DNA of 64,000 nt from an uncultured Pseudomonadales bacterium (GTDB taxonomy: Bacteria; Pseudomonadota; Gammaproteobacteria; Pseudomonadales; Azotimanducaceae). Shown here piece by piece: positions 1 through 10,551 of the stretch. The DNA is taken from positions 1,353,271 to 1,417,270 of the forward strand of contig CALSMJ010000001.1 in the NCBI GenBank assembly GCA_943787425.1, in the 5' to 3' direction. The notes beneath the pieces are model-generated. The model searched no databases. It was not told the origin of the DNA and saw nothing but the letters and a program-made list of their open reading frames with translations. Made by a program: the position numbers and the translations under genes. Position 1 is the stretch's first letter. The number at the start of each line of letters is the position of its first letter.

Positions 1-1077
1 ACCCCACTAGTGAGCGCTTCGTCATTCCAACACCGCAGTTTCTCACCGTCGCCACCAAAACCAAAGTCGGTAATTGCTACAGTCACGCCCATCTGTAGTT
101 TCAATCTTCAATAGCGACGCCAGTCGCCAGCGTTACCTGAGACGCGGTTACGCCTAAAGTTGTAGATTGCGCTTAATAGCTGATACAACTGATGACAGGT
201 CACCAACGTCTCCGATTACCTGCGAAATAGCTAAACTCTGCTCGGCTCCTGCACCACCCGTAGTCAAGGTCATGGCAAAAGTGTCTCCATTCACCGAGTT
301 CGCAAAATTGCCAAGGTATGCTGTATTAGTTGCTGAAGCAGTAACTCCTGTAGAACCCGCAGCTGTTGCTGAGTTAATTGCCGTCGCCATCTGCGCCGCG
401 CTTGCATCAGCCACATAAGAGATTGCACTAGTGGTCGTACCGTTTGAAGTGATGGTTAGGTCGGTTTCCGCAGTGTTGGTATTCGCAACTGCAGTGGCAC
501 TGCGGTTCTATTGTATTAAGAACACCCGACCGATCAGACGCGCCAGCAAGGATTTGATTAGCGCCGAGCGAAGTGGACTTTGAATTTACGATATTGCTCA
601 CAGTCACCGTGTCAGTCGAATTCGCACCAACTTGAAAAGACTGTGCGCTAAAAGTGCCATCTAACAGCTTAATACCGTTAAACGAGGACGATGTAGCAAC
701 CCGGTCAATTTCGGCAACCAACTGCGTCACCTCAGCTTGTAGGGTGGCTCGGTCAGATGCTGAGTTTGTTGCGTTGGCTGACTGAACGGCCAATTCACGA
801 ATTCTTTGCAGGTTGTTGGTCACTTCACCCAGTGCGCCTTCAGCGGTTTGTGACAATGAAATTGCGTCATTGGCATTTCGAACACCCTGATCAAGCCCGC
901 GGATTTGCGCTTCAAAGCGAGCAGAAATTGCAAGACCCGCAGCATCGTCCTTCGCACTGTTGATTCGAAGACCAGATGACAAACGTTCAAGAGACGTCGC
1001 GAGATCGAACTCTGTGATCCAGTCAAATTACGTTGCGCCGTAAGAGACGCGATATTTGTGTTTACTGTTAAAGCCAT
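1..1077 (-). pseudogene. fliC: flagellin, frameshifted and cut by the left edge
   Basis: Filament subunit of the flagellum. The ATG at 1077 is preceded by an AAGGTG ribosome site and opens [20 protein letters not shown], a standard flagellin N-terminus. The conserved D0/D1 stretch ([19 protein letters not shown], then the [19 protein letters not shown] region) follows only after a frame change near 1007. A second change near 508 is needed to continue [20 protein letters not shown], a third near 173 to reach AQSTTLGVTASQVTLATG, and probably two more near 103 and 90. The C-terminal D0 domain would lie beyond the window. It sits downstream of flgL on the same strand with its own sigma-28-like promoter. 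Either a decaying gene or several base-call errors; the family assignment is certain, the intactness is not. Confidence 0.85.
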
Positions 1078-1163
1078 GATTTTCACCTTTTGGTTTATAA
1101 GTCTTTGAACCAGCCGATCCAGCTGCTGGTTCGGTGAAGACGTTTCCGCCCTGGACAACTTAG

Positions 1164-1190
1164 TTAACGGATGCGGTGATGAAACCTTTA
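1164..1190 (-). promoter_or_regulatory. sigma-28 (FliA) promoter for the flagellin
   Basis: Read on the minus strand, TAAA (1190-1187), exactly 15 nt, then TCCGTTAA (1171-1164). The family consensus is TAAA-N15-GCCGATAA, so the -35 is perfect and the -10 matches 6 of 8. It lies 87 nt upstream of the flagellin ATG, as expected for a class III flagellar promoter. Confidence 0.65.
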
Positions 1191-1326
1191 GCAAATATTT
1201 CGTTTCAAACGCTGACGGTCTTGAGCCTTGGCACCAATCGTGAAAATAAACGAATAAAAACAGAGGCTTACGATGCTCTCGCTGGAAGTTCAATAAAGAC
1301 CCTATTGGACCCAGCACAGGCCTACC

Positions 1327-1347
1327 TGCGCTTACAATGAAAGCGCA
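1327..1347 (-). terminator. stem-loop between flgL and the flagellin
   Basis: Perfect 7-bp arms TGCGCTT (1327-1333) and AAGCGCA (1341-1347) around a 7-nt loop, about 190 nt after the flgL stop. There is no T-run, so a terminator role is only a guess. The remainder of the 1078-1536 gap holds the flagellin leader and promoter and no gene I recognise. Confidence 0.3.
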
Positions 1348-1536
1348 GCGTAAAGCATTAAAGGGTTCAATTCCTAGGATGACGTCTTGCTAACGTTCAA
1401 TCCTTGGCACTGCCGTTTCGATTCAACCGAGCCAAAAAGTTCCCATTCGGATATCGAAACTGACAAAAGTAGGACCCATGAAAGCAGACCCTTTGGATTC
1501 TCAACGGCTACCGCATCCAAAAGCTATCTCAAATAA

Positions 1537-2727
1537 TTAAAGAGACGACAACCCTTGGATCTTTATATAAGCCTGCTGAGCCGCTTGAAGCGCGGTAGAT
1601 TGAAGGTTCAGCCGGCTGACGGCTTCGGCGAAATCTAGATCGTTTAACTCAGAGGCTTGACGCTCTATGCGCAGGAGCCCATCGGCATTTTCGTTAGCTC
1701 GCGTATCGAGCGCCTGAAGGCGATTACCGACAATCGTCCGACGGGACTGCAAGTGCTCTAGCGCTTGATCCATTGTCGAAATCGACTGCCCCAAATCATT
1801 CACAAGCTTTGAAGAGCTAGCGGGCGTTTCGCTGCCTGCTAATAACGCATTTGCGATTGCCTGAACAGATTGGAAGACATCTTGCCGAACTGAGCGGTTG
1901 ATCTGGTAGCTATCGCCATTGGAAGGCGCACCTTCAATTTCAACCGAGATGCCATTAAAAGTAACTGCTACGCCCGATTGATAGGTGCCGGTTGCGACAA
2001 CGCCCGAGGCAGCACCGGTCACGCTATAGGTCATCGGATCGCCTGCGTTCGCCTGCACAAAGACCATCGTGTAGTCATCGCTGATGGCGTCAATCGTTGA
2101 AGACATCTTCACCAACCCGTCGCCGGTATTGCTTGCCGGGGTCTCCAGTATAAACCGGCCATCGCCGGTCATCATGCCTTGGAACACATCGGCGCCGTTA
2201 TCACGCACCGCCAATTGGGTGTCTTCCGAGACCTGCAGCAGCCGCTGACCTTGATCGCCCTGGTAGATAAAACCGGTACCGCTTTTCGCAAAAGCTGGCG
2301 TGCGGCTATTGTAACCCGCGAAGATGTACTCGCCAGACGGACTTTTGGTATTAGCCAGCTGCAGTAGTTCACTTGTTAAGTTCGAGATTTCATCCGCAAT
2401 TGCTTTATGGCTTTGCTCGCTTTGAGTCCCATTATTCGCTTGAATCACCAACTCACGCACGCGCTGCAGTACATTACCGCTACTGGCGAGCACACTTTCT
2501 TGTAATTCCAGCTCGTTGAGGGCGGTATTGATATTACGATCATATTGCAGGTTGTTGGCTTTTAAGCTCGACAAATTCAGCAATTGGGTTGCCACCGCCG
2601 GGTCATCCGAGGGCTTTAATACCTTTTTACCGGTCGCTAATTGCAACTGCGTCTGGTTGAGCTTGGCTTGCTGATTCAATATTGAATCAATGCCTTGCTG
2701 AAATTGCTCGATGCTTGAGATTCTCAT
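1537..2727 (-). CDS. flgL: flagellar hook-filament junction protein FlgL (HAP3)
   Basis: Second hook-associated protein, joining FlgK to the filament; exported by the flagellar type III system. The 396-residue product starts MRISSIEQFQQGIDSI, with the flagellin-like N-terminal coiled region (LATGKKVLKPSDDPAVATQLL, residues about 31-51) and ends in the flagellin-like helix LDFAEAVSRLNLQSTALQAAQQAYIKIQGLSSL, split here only by description. The central 180-290 region is the variable domain. It lies 6 nt downstream of flgK in the flgBCDEFGHIJKL series and is intact, unlike its two neighbours flgK and the flagellin. Length is within the family range. Confidence 0.96.
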   Translation of the reverse strand: MRISSIEQFQQGIDSILNQQAKLNQTQLQLATGKKVLKPSDDPAVATQLLNLSSLKANNLQYDRNINTALNELELQESVLASSGNVLQRVRELVIQANNGTQSEQSHKAIADEISNLTSELLQLANTKSPSGEYIFAGYNSRTPAFAKSGTGFIYQGDQGQRLLQVSEDTQLAVRDNGADVFQGMMTGDGRFILETPASNTGDGLVKMSSTIDAISDDYTMVFVQANAGDPMTYSVTGAASGVVATGTYQSGVAVTFNGISVEIEGAPSNGDSYQINRSVRQDVFQSVQAIANALLAGSETPASSSKLVNDLGQSISTMDQALEHLQSRRTIVGNRLQALDTRANENADGLLRIERQASELNDLDFAEAVSRLNLQSTALQAAQQAYIKIQGLSSL

Positions 2728-2733
2728 AGTGTT

Positions 2734-4660
2734 TTACCTGAAGGCGCTGAGCAAGGTGTTGAACATTTCGTTCGCCGTCGCCACCATCTGGGCGGTGGCT
2801 TGATAGGCCTGCTGAAACTTGAGCAGATTGGCGGCTTCTTCATCTAGATTGACCCCCGCGAGCGAATTCAACGATTGCTCGGCTTGGGCCTGCAGGGTTG
2901 ATTGGGTTTCCGCACTGGTGGTTGCCTGCCGGGTTTGAATGCCGACCGAGCTCACGGTGCTGGCATACATAGCTTGGTAGCTGGCCGCGCTATTGAGCAA
3001 CAAGCCGGTGGATTGCAAACCTGATAACCGCAGCGCATTGCGATTGTCGCCGCCGCCGCTGGTATTGTTGGCAATGACCAAGGTATCACCTTCGGCGGGC
3101 ACGCCCGCCAGCTGCAAGGTGCTGCCGCCTAAATTGGCCAGTGTGACGGTTTTGCCGCCGGACTCATTGGCCGGATCGTAGGCGATCGTACCGGTCACGC
3201 CGCCGCTTAGGGTAAACCCAGGCTGGCCCGCACCCAGGGCACTTGCGCTATAGGTCAGCGTGACATCGGCCGCAACCGGGATTCCGGTCATATTCGCATT
3301 CTCGATACTGTTGATGGAGGCATCACCCTGATTCGTGATCGGGGCACTCGCAACAAACGGCGCTGCCGCGGCAATTTTACTGGTTTCCGTTATTTCAACT
3401 CTGAAAGCACTCGCTGCGCGGTAGGCGGGCCGAATCAAGTAACTGTCACCAATATTGGCGCCAGCCGTCACATCGATCGTAAGCCCATCAATCGTGATCG
3501 GTCCTAGCCCAATATTATTGGTCTCGCCCGATTTCTGATTCGTGAGCTGCCAGGCCGTCCCGTTGTAATACAGCTTGTAATCGGTCGGCTGGACCTCTGC
3601 GATATTGCTGATGGTAACCGTTGCCACGCTGGTACCCGTGTTTTGATAGTCGGACGCTGCAACGGGCGCGATCGGCGCAAAAAAGTTGCCGCCCGCCGTG
3701 CCGGTTAAATCCAAGCCCAGTTTGTGCTGGGCATTAAAGGTTTCCGTCACTCCCGTCGCCAACAACCCGAGCTCATGGCGGGCGCTACTGAGCGTTTCGT
3801 CCCGAAATCGCAATAAACCCTGCATTGTGCCACCGCTGACGGCATCGGTAATGGGGACGGAATTGCCCGCGGCTTGTTCAATCTCAACTTCAAAGGCGAC
3901 GGGGTCATACCGGCCCGGGCCCAAGGAAAGCGCTTCATAGCGGGTGCCGACCACAAGAGGCTGGCCGGTACCCACCAAGATATTCACCGCGCCATTACTC
4001 TGCTCGGTCACCGTTACGCCGATATATTCAGCAAGCTGCTGCAGCAAGAGATCGCGCTTGTCCAATAAATCATTCGGTGGTTGACCGCCCGCGGCAGCAC
4101 GGGCTGAGTCAATTTTATCGTTGATGAGCGCCACATTTTTGGCAATGGCATTAATCTCTTGCACCATACTCTCAAGCCGAACATTAATCTGATCGTTCAT
4201 CGCTGCAAGCGCGGTGTCGAGCTGATTAAACTGCGTGACCAACGCGCGGGCCTCGCCGAGCATCACTTGCCGCTCCGGCGTTGCGGATGGGTTATTCGAC
4301 ACGTCCTGAATCGAACTGAACAGACGCTCGAATTGGGTCGCAACCCCGCCATCTTGGTTCTGCCAAAAGATCATCCAATTTGCCGGCCATTTGAGAAAAC
4401 ACCTCAAAATGCTTGGCGGCCGATGTCGTGTCACGTAACTCTTTACCTAAGAAGGCGTCATAGGCGCGCACAACCGTTGCGGTGCGGACCCCATTACCGA
4501 CAAAGCCGCCTGAGCCAGCACCGGCCTCACGGGATTCGAAGGTGACGGTTTGTCGGCTGTAGCCTTCGGTTGAGACGTTGGCAATATTATGGCCGGTGGT
4601 TGCCAGTGCTTTTTGCATGGTCAACAAGCCAGAGGTTGCAACATTCAGTACATTTGGCAT
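2734..4660 (-). pseudogene. flgK: flagellar hook-filament junction protein FlgK (HAP1), one frameshift
   Basis: First hook-associated protein. The N-terminal part, from ATG 4660, reads MPNVLNVATSGLLTMQKALA with the flagellar rod/hook motif GHNIANVSTEGYSRQ. Near 4358 the frame changes: residues ending GKLDDLLA run into nonsense, while the next frame supplies QDGGVATQFERLF and continues intact for about 545 residues to the conserved C-terminus (NLLKFQQAYQATAQMVATAN). The expected text LLA-(D/E)-QDGGVA is restored by removing one base. Combined length would be about 641 residues, normal for FlgK. It follows flgJ by 4 nt. If the indel is real, hook-filament joining should fail; if it is a base-call error the gene is whole. 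Confidence 0.93.
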
Positions 4661-4664
4661 GGCA

Positions 4665-5111
4665 TCAACTCAGTGCAGGCTTTATGGGCCCGGAATTGGT
4701 TAAAGGCTTGATCTCAAGGCCGGGGCGCTGTCCCGCTTCGAGCTGATACTGCTGCAGCGCATCACTTTTCTTCAGCTCGGACACGCTCACCGGCGGGCGA
4801 AGCTGCCGGGCAATGACATCGGCCAAACCAATGCCGCCGCTCTCCGCCATATTGACGGCGATCTGCTGGTCCGCCATCTCGGTGTAGGTGTCCATGTCGT
4901 TGCTCGAGAACAAACCGTCCTTCGGCAAGGCTTCGCGCATACTTTTTAGCATCATCTGAATGAACATCGACTCGAACTGCTTCGCAACTTCATCGATTGC
5001 GGCATCCGGATCTTGCCGGGACGCGCGCTTTAAGTCCGTCAAACCATTCAGGTCGTGGTACTGCGAGCCACTGCCCGCAACCAGTGCCGTATTGGGGTTA
5101 TTGGAAATCAT
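4665..5111 (-). CDS. flgJ: rod-binding protein FlgJ, short form without muramidase domain
   Basis: Rod-assembly cap. The 148 residues match only the N-terminal rod-binding domain of FlgJ ([29 protein letters not shown] and the [13 protein letters not shown] segment). The C-terminal glucosaminidase domain found in Escherichia and Pseudomonas FlgJ (about 310 residues) is absent, and flgK starts 4 nt later, so it was not simply split off. In such single-domain systems another lytic enzyme opens the peptidoglycan; none is seen here. The start codon overlaps the end of flgI by 4 nt, indicating translational coupling. Confidence 0.93.
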   Translation of the reverse strand: MISNNPNTALVAGSGSQYHDLNGLTDLKRASRQDPDAAIDEVAKQFESMFIQMMLKSMREALPKDGLFSSNDMDTYTEMADQQIAVNMAESGGIGLADVIARQLRPPVSVSELKKSDALQQYQLEAGQRPGLEIKPLTNSGPIKPALS

Positions 5112-6241
5112 ATAATGACCAGTTCGCCTTCGAGCGCGCCGGATCTTTGCAGCGCCTCTAAAATCGCAATCAGGTCACTTGGGGTCGCGCCGACTTCGTT
5201 CACCGCGCGCACCAGTTGATTCAACGTTACGCCGGGGTCAAACAAAAACATGGGATTAACCTCTTGCTCGGCCTGCACCGCCGACTCTGGTGTTATCGCG
5301 GTTTGTCCGCCTTGCGCAAACGCGCCCGGCTGGGAGACATTCACACTTTCACTAATGGACACCGTTAAGCTGCCGTGGGTGACCGCCGCGGGCATAATTC
5401 GAACCCGATCCCCAATCACAACGGTGCCGGTTCGCGCATTCACAATCACCTGTGCGGGCGCCGTGCCGGGCGTAAATTCTAGGTTTTCTAAGGTCGACAT
5501 GAGTGCCACTTTCGAGCGGGTATCAAGCGACGCCATAATGCGCACCGAGGCGCCATCGATGGTGCGCGCCGTATCAGGCCCCAGGGCCTCATTGATGCGA
5601 TCAGACAGGCGCTGGGCCGTCGTAAAATCGGGCTTTTTAAGGTCCAGCTGGAGCGTGTCGGACGTCACAAACGCGCTTTCGACCGCCCGCTCAACCTGAC
5701 CACCATTGGGAATCGTGCCGGCGCTCGGCGTATTGACGGTCACCGATGACCCATCGCCGCCGCTGGCCATAAAGCCGCCAACCACCAGGTTGCCCTGCGC
5801 AATCGCGTAGGTTTGACCATCCACCCCTTTTAAGGGCGTGATCAGCAGCGTGCCGCCGCGCAGGTTTTCAGAGTTACCCAACGATGACACCGTGACATCG
5901 ATCAACTGGCCTGGTTTGGCAAACGGGGGCAGCTCGGCATGCACCGCCACCGCCGCGACATTTTTCAACTGCGGGTTCACATTTGCTGGGATGGTCACGC
6001 CCAGCTGTTGCAACATGTTCTTCAAACTCTGAACCGTAAACGGCGCCTGGGTGGTTTTATCGCCCGTACCGGGCAAACCCACGACGAGGCCATAGCCAAT
6101 CAAATGATTGGTGCGCACCCCGGCAATATCGGCAACATCCTTGATCCGCACAGCTTGGACCGTTGAGGTCGAAAACACCGCCGCAATCAGCAGCAATTTT
6201 GGTAAAACCTGCAACACTTGACTGTTTAAAAAGCATTTCAT
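5108..6241 (-). CDS. flgI: flagellar P-ring protein FlgI
   Basis: Periplasmic P-ring subunit, forming the bushing around the rod in the peptidoglycan layer. The 377 residues begin with a Sec signal peptide ([24 protein letters not shown], cleavage near residue 30) followed by the family hallmark [20 protein letters not shown] and [13 protein letters not shown]. The C-terminus [20 protein letters not shown] and [18 protein letters not shown] is also diagnostic. The stop overlaps the flgJ start by 4 nt; flgH ends 17 nt upstream. FlgA, encoded at 12547, is its assembly chaperone. Confidence 0.97.
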   Translation of the reverse strand: MKCFLNSQVLQVLPKLLLIAAVFSTSTVQAVRIKDVADIAGVRTNHLIGYGLVVGLPGTGDKTTQAPFTVQSLKNMLQQLGVTIPANVNPQLKNVAAVAVHAELPPFAKPGQLIDVTVSSLGNSENLRGGTLLITPLKGVDGQTYAIAQGNLVVGGFMASGGDGSSVTVNTPSAGTIPNGGQVERAVESAFVTSDTLQLDLKKPDFTTAQRLSDRINEALGPDTARTIDGASVRIMASLDTRSKVALMSTLENLEFTPGTAPAQVIVNARTGTVVIGDRVRIMPAAVTHGSLTVSISESVNVSQPGAFAQGGQTAITPESAVQAEQEVNPMFLFDPGVTLNQLVRAVNEVGATPSDLIAILEALQRSGALEGELVII

Positions 6242-6258
6242 AAATCGTTCCTGACCGC

Positions 6259-6951
6259 TTAATACGGTTGTAGTGCTGAGTTAAAAAACCGTGACAACCA
6301 ACCCATTTTGCTCGCATCCGCTGGGGCGCCGGTACCACCGTAACCAATGCGCGCATCCGCGATCTGGGTCGATAAAATGGTATTGGTGCTTGAGATATCG
6401 CTCTTTCGCACGATGCCTCGAATTCGAATGTATTCCCTGCCTTGGTTCAGGCTGATCCACTTCTCGCCTTGGATAATCAGATTGCCCCGAGGCAGCTCTT
6501 CAACAACGGTCACCGCGATGGTGCCGGTTAATTGATTGCTTTGATTGCTGGCGCCCGCCCCCGAGAAGGCTTGATCGCTTTCTAAACCAAAGCCCAAATT
6601 AAAGTCCCAACCCCGAAACGAGCCGAGTTTGTCGCGCTGCTCGCCGCCTAAAAGTGGGTTACCAATGGTTGCTTCATTGGACTTGGTCACACTGGCATCA
6701 TTGCTCTTGGAGGCATTGGTTCGCTCGGCGAGCAACACGCTGACAATGTCGCCAACCCGCGAGGCCTTAACATCCTCGAACAGCATGACCTCCGTTGCCG
6801 TTGAGTACAGTGAGCTGCCCCGGTCCGCCGGGCTCTCGTTCACCATCGCGGGCACAATGGTCGGTGCATACCGCGGATGCTCAAGGGTTGGATGACCAGC
6901 ACAACCTACAAGGGCTGTGACCATAGCAAAGATAGAAACGTGACGATTCAT
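6259..6951 (-). CDS. flgH: flagellar L-ring lipoprotein FlgH
   Basis: Outer-membrane L-ring subunit. The 230-residue product has a lipoprotein signal peptide with lipobox LVGC (Cys near residue 17), then the conserved central block ([28 protein letters not shown]) and the C-terminal [29 protein letters not shown] region typical of FlgH. Its presence together with FlgI shows a two-membrane flagellum. It sits between flgG and flgI with 17-23 nt gaps. Confidence 0.97.
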   Translation of the reverse strand: MNRHVSIFAMVTALVGCAGHPTLEHPRYAPTIVPAMVNESPADRGSSLYSTATEVMLFEDVKASRVGDIVSVLLAERTNASKSNDASVTKSNEATIGNPLLGGEQRDKLGSFRGWDFNLGFGLESDQAFSGAGASNQSNQLTGTIAVTVVEELPRGNLIIQGEKWISLNQGREYIRIRGIVRKSDISSTNTILSTQIADARIGYGGTGAPADASKMGWLSRFFNSALQPY

Positions 6952-6974
6952 GATGCGCTCTCTTATTCAATCAA

Positions 6975-7760
6975 TTACGTGTTATTGGTGATGAACTGCA
7001 GCATCTGGTCGCTGGTTGAGATGGCCCGACTATTAATCTCATAAGCCCGCTGGGTCTCAATCATATTGACCAACTCCTCGACCACATTCACGTTCGAGCT
7101 TTCAATGAAACCCTGCATAATCGTGCCCAGGCCATTGATCCCAGGATTACCGGCCTGCGGTGTGCCGCTCGAGCCCGTTTCAACATACAGGTTCTTACCC
7201 ATCGGCATGAGGCCGGCGGGATTAATAAAATCGGTGAGCTGAACATTACCCACTTGGGTTGCGATCGCCGAGCCCGGTGTCACCACTGACACGGTGCCGT
7301 CAGCGCCGATGCTGACCGACTGGGCGCCTTCCGGCACGGTGATCGCGGGCTGCACAACGTAGCCACTAGACGTCACCAGCTGGCCCTGATTATCAATTTG
7401 GAAAGAACCATCCCGGGTATAGGCTTGCGAGCCATCCGGCATCAAGACTTCAATAAAGCCCCTGCCCTCAATCGCCACATCAAAGGCATTACCGGTTTCA
7501 ACCAGGTTGCCTTGACTGAACAATTTTTCGGTCGCAACCGTACGCACCCCTAAGCCCAACATGAGGCCCGATGGCAAGGTCGTATCTTGGGACGATTGCG
7601 CACCCGACTGGCGGACGTTTTGATACAGCAGATCTTCAAACACCGCTCGCGATCGCTTAAATCCCGCCGTACTCGCATTCGCCAAGTTATTGGAGATGGT
7701 GGTCAACTTGGTTTGCTGCGCATCCAAGCCGGTTTTTGCGATCCATAATGATTGGTTCAT
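6975..7760 (-). CDS. flgG: flagellar distal rod protein FlgG
   Basis: Distal rod subunit, 261 residues, the usual length. N-terminus [20 protein letters not shown] followed by the rod/hook signature [20 protein letters not shown] (about 22-41), central [20 protein letters not shown], and the C-terminal helix [20 protein letters not shown] with QMLQFITN. Lies 26 nt downstream of flgF. Confidence 0.97.
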   Translation of the reverse strand: MNQSLWIAKTGLDAQQTKLTTISNNLANASTAGFKRSRAVFEDLLYQNVRQSGAQSSQDTTLPSGLMLGLGVRTVATEKLFSQGNLVETGNAFDVAIEGRGFIEVLMPDGSQAYTRDGSFQIDNQGQLVTSSGYVVQPAITVPEGAQSVSIGADGTVSVVTPGSAIATQVGNVQLTDFINPAGLMPMGKNLYVETGSSGTPQAGNPGINGLGTIMQGFIESSNVNVVEELVNMIETQRAYEINSRAISTSDQMLQFITNNT

Positions 7761-7786
7761 ACTGTTCTACTCCTAAAAAAGTGCGC

Positions 7787-8515
7787 TTATGAGAAGCGTA
7801 ATATTTGATCGAGTGACTGCTGATTTTCCTCTGACGCCTGCATCAACTTGACCTGGGTTTCAAATTTTCGGGCCAGATCAATCATCTGAACCAACGAATC
7901 AATCGGGTTCACGTTACTGGTCTCGAGCGAGCCAGAAACAACTCGAATCTGCGGGTTGGGAATGGCTTCATCACCGCCTTGCACCCGCAGCAAACCGTCC
8001 TCGCCTTTTACCATCGTCTGATCATCGTCCAGGCTGACGAGGCGCAACCGATCGATCCGCTGAAGCGCATTGGGTAGTGCACCCAAACGCTGAATCGAGA
8101 TGGTGCCATCGCCGCCAATTTCGATTTCGCTATAGGGCTGAATGGCAATCCGACCGGCAGCACCTAAAACAAACTGCCCCGAACCGTTGACCAAAAAACC
8201 GCTTGCATCGAGCCGTAAATCACCGCGCCGGGAATACGCCTCCGAACCATCGGGCGCTTCGATCACAAGGTAGCCTTCGCTCCCCGCGGTCGAATCATCG
8301 ATGGCAATATCGAGTTTATTGCCAGTGGATTGCACTGTTCCGGGCGATAAGTCCACGCCACTTTTAAGACCATCCGTTGAGCGTGTGCCAGCGTACACCG
8401 CCAGGTCCTTACGAAACCCTGGCGTACTCGCATTGGCAAGATTGTGAGAATTCATTGCCTGCGCCAGCATGGTTTCCCGTGCCCCGATTGCTGACAACTC
8501 CAGTAATTTACTCAC
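7787..8515 (-). CDS. flgF: flagellar proximal rod protein FlgF
   Basis: Proximal rod subunit, 242 residues. The N-terminal rod signature is slightly diverged (NSHNLANASTPGFRKDLAVY), as is usual for FlgF, and the C-terminal VQMIDLARKFETQVKLMQAS with DQILRFS is the rod/hook coiled-coil end. FlgE-like central sheet AYSRRGDLRLDASGFLVNGSG is present. Position between flgE and flgG separates it from the paralogues. Confidence 0.95.
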   Translation of the reverse strand: MSKLLELSAIGARETMLAQAMNSHNLANASTPGFRKDLAVYAGTRSTDGLKSGVDLSPGTVQSTGNKLDIAIDDSTAGSEGYLVIEAPDGSEAYSRRGDLRLDASGFLVNGSGQFVLGAAGRIAIQPYSEIEIGGDGTISIQRLGALPNALQRIDRLRLVSLDDDQTMVKGEDGLLRVQGGDEAIPNPQIRVVSGSLETSNVNPIDSLVQMIDLARKFETQVKLMQASEENQQSLDQILRFS

Positions 8516-8540
8516 GTTCTAGACTCCTAACCGATCAGTC

Positions 8541-9818
8541 TTATCGAAGGTTAATGACGGTTTGCGTCACCGCGTCTTCGGTTTGAATCATCTGCGCGTT
8601 GGCTTGGAAGTTTCGCTGAGCAATAATCATGCGCACCAACTGCGAGGTAATCTCAACGTTTGACGACTCCAGCGCACCGGACTGCAACAAACCCGTGCCA
8701 CTCAACCCCGGGGTTGTAATGGTGGGCGAGCCGGCAGAAAAGGTTTCAACAAAGGAGGTGTCCCCAACGGGCTGCAAGCCATTCGGATTGGTGAAATTTG
8801 CAACCGCGATTTGGCCCTGCTGGCGAGATTGACCGTTGGTGTATCGCGTAAACAATACGCCCGTGTCATCGATTTCAAGACCGCGCAATTGCCCCGTTGT
8901 ATACCCATCTTGCTGAACCGTGCTGACAGCGAACGAGGCACCAAACTGCGTAAAACTTGAAAGATCAATCGTAAACGCCTGAGCCGCCGCCCCGTTCGCT
9001 GCACCATTTGCGTTCAGAGGCTGCCAGCCTGCAATATTAATCAACAGCGGTTTATTCACTTCATCAAGCTGACCATTGGCCTCAAAGGGCATCTGGGTTG
9101 CACCGCCGATCTCAACGCCGTCGATCGCGGTTCTAGCTTCCCAAGTGTTGTCCGCGGCAGTCTTCACAAAATAAATGCTTAAAACGTGCGGGTTGCCCAA
9201 GCCGTCATAAACCGTGAGCGAAGTTGAGGCGTTAAATTGGTCTGATTTGGGTAAGACTGGTGGAGTCGCAAACGCGTTGAGCGTGCCGCCAGCACCGTCT
9301 GGATTCCAAGCTTCTGCGGGTAGGTCGCGAGAATCAAGGTTCGCGGTGATCGCAGCCTCTCCGGTACCCTTTGGATCAACCAAAGCAGTCGATAATTGCA
9401 GCGGACCCAATTCCCCAATTAAGTTTCCTTCGTCATCTGTTGGGTAGCCCTGTAACTGCAAGCCTGATGCATTCACAATAAACCCATCGCGATCAAGCTG
9501 AAAGGCGCCAGCGCGCGAATAGGTCGCAACACCTCCATCACTCAGCGAAAAGAAACCTGAGCCATTGATCGCAAGATCGAGCGAGTTGTTGGTAAATTCG
9601 ATATTGCCCTGAGAGAAGTCTTGGGTCACCGAATTCAACGACACCCCTTGACCAATCGCCGTCCCCGGCGTCCCCAACAGACTGGCCGCGTAGATATCAC
9701 TAAACTCACCCTGCGAACCCTTAAAGCCAGCCGTTGAACTGTTCGCAATGTTGTTTCCGATAATACCGAGATCTGCTGAAGCTGCTAGAATCCCTGAGAC
9801 TGAAGTATCAAAAGCCAT
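8541..9818 (-). CDS. flgE: flagellar hook protein FlgE
   Basis: Hook subunit, 425 residues. N-terminal motif IIGNNIANSSTAGFKGSQGE, the central D1 block QGNIEFTNNSLDLAINGSGF, the VYDGLGNPHVLSIYF domain characteristic of FlgE (about 215-230), and the C-terminus VRMIIAQRNFQANAQMIQTE with DAVTQTVINLR. Located between flgD, whose product caps hook growth, and flgF. Confidence 0.97.
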   Translation of the reverse strand: MAFDTSVSGILAASADLGIIGNNIANSSTAGFKGSQGEFSDIYAASLLGTPGTAIGQGVSLNSVTQDFSQGNIEFTNNSLDLAINGSGFFSLSDGGVATYSRAGAFQLDRDGFIVNASGLQLQGYPTDDEGNLIGELGPLQLSTALVDPKGTGEAAITANLDSRDLPAEAWNPDGAGGTLNAFATPPVLPKSDQFNASTSLTVYDGLGNPHVLSIYFVKTAADNTWEARTAIDGVEIGGATQMPFEANGQLDEVNKPLLINIAGWQPLNANGAANGAAAQAFTIDLSSFTQFGASFAVSTVQQDGYTTGQLRGLEIDDTGVLFTRYTNGQSRQQGQIAVANFTNPNGLQPVGDTSFVETFSAGSPTITTPGLSGTGLLQSGALESSNVEITSQLVRMIIAQRNFQANAQMIQTEDAVTQTVINLR

Positions 9819-9865
9819 GTGTTAACTCCCTAAAGTAAAATGAAATAAAATTAAAACTGGACCGA

Positions 9866-10540
9866 TTAACGGTATTCACGAACCTCATCCAAGCTCGCCG
9901 TGCGACCATTGGCTAAATTCAGCGTGACCTTTTGCGTGCCTTGATCAAGACTCACACTCTCGATTCGATTCGCCATCGCGACTGGCAGACTTTGAACTTG
10001 GCCATTGGCCGCGCCCGCTGCAGCGAAGAAATAATTCCCCGCTGCAACCGATTTGCCATTCTGATCACGGCCGTCCCACTCGAAAGACACTTCCTGAGCA
10101 TTGCTAGGATCGATCGATACCGAACGCACCAAAGCGCCTTTGGCGTCGCGAATTTGAAGCTCTAATTGGGCCATCGGCTCAGGCTGATCGATCAGGCCCT
10201 GAATCGGCGCCACACCATCAAAGCCCGCACTATCTGTTTCAACAATCGCCTGACGATCGAGCAGCGTCGCAGCTTGTAAACCTTGGGCCCCCATAATAGA
10301 TTCCGAAACCGAACTGAAACTGCCGTTGAGGCTTTCAATCCCGTTCACCATGCTGAACTGCGCCATCTGCGATAGAAACTCGTTGTTGTCCATAGGCTTG
10401 GTTGGATCTTGGTTTTCCAGTTGCGCGACCATCAAGGCCAAAAAATCCTCCTGACCTAATTCGCTCTTACCGCGACCTTTAAAGGTTTCTTGGGTTGGAT
10501 CGCTCATACCCAGTAACTGATGTACCGAACTAATCGTCAT
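9866..10540 (-). CDS. flgD: flagellar hook-capping protein FlgD
   Basis: Scaffold required for hook assembly, 224 residues. The conserved N-terminal FlgD block is clear (LGQEDFLALMVAQLENQDPT then KPMDNNEFLSQMAQFSMVNG), followed by an FLN/FlgD Ig-like region (VSFEWDGRDQNGKSVAAGNY) and a Tudor-like C-terminus. It lies 11 nt downstream of flgC and 47 nt upstream of flgE. Confidence 0.97.
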   Translation of the reverse strand: MTISSVHQLLGMSDPTQETFKGRGKSELGQEDFLALMVAQLENQDPTKPMDNNEFLSQMAQFSMVNGIESLNGSFSSVSESIMGAQGLQAATLLDRQAIVETDSAGFDGVAPIQGLIDQPEPMAQLELQIRDAKGALVRSVSIDPSNAQEVSFEWDGRDQNGKSVAAGNYFFAAAGAANGQVQSLPVAMANRIESVSLDQGTQKVTLNLANGRTASLDEVREYR

Positions 10541-10551
10541 GCTTTGACTCC

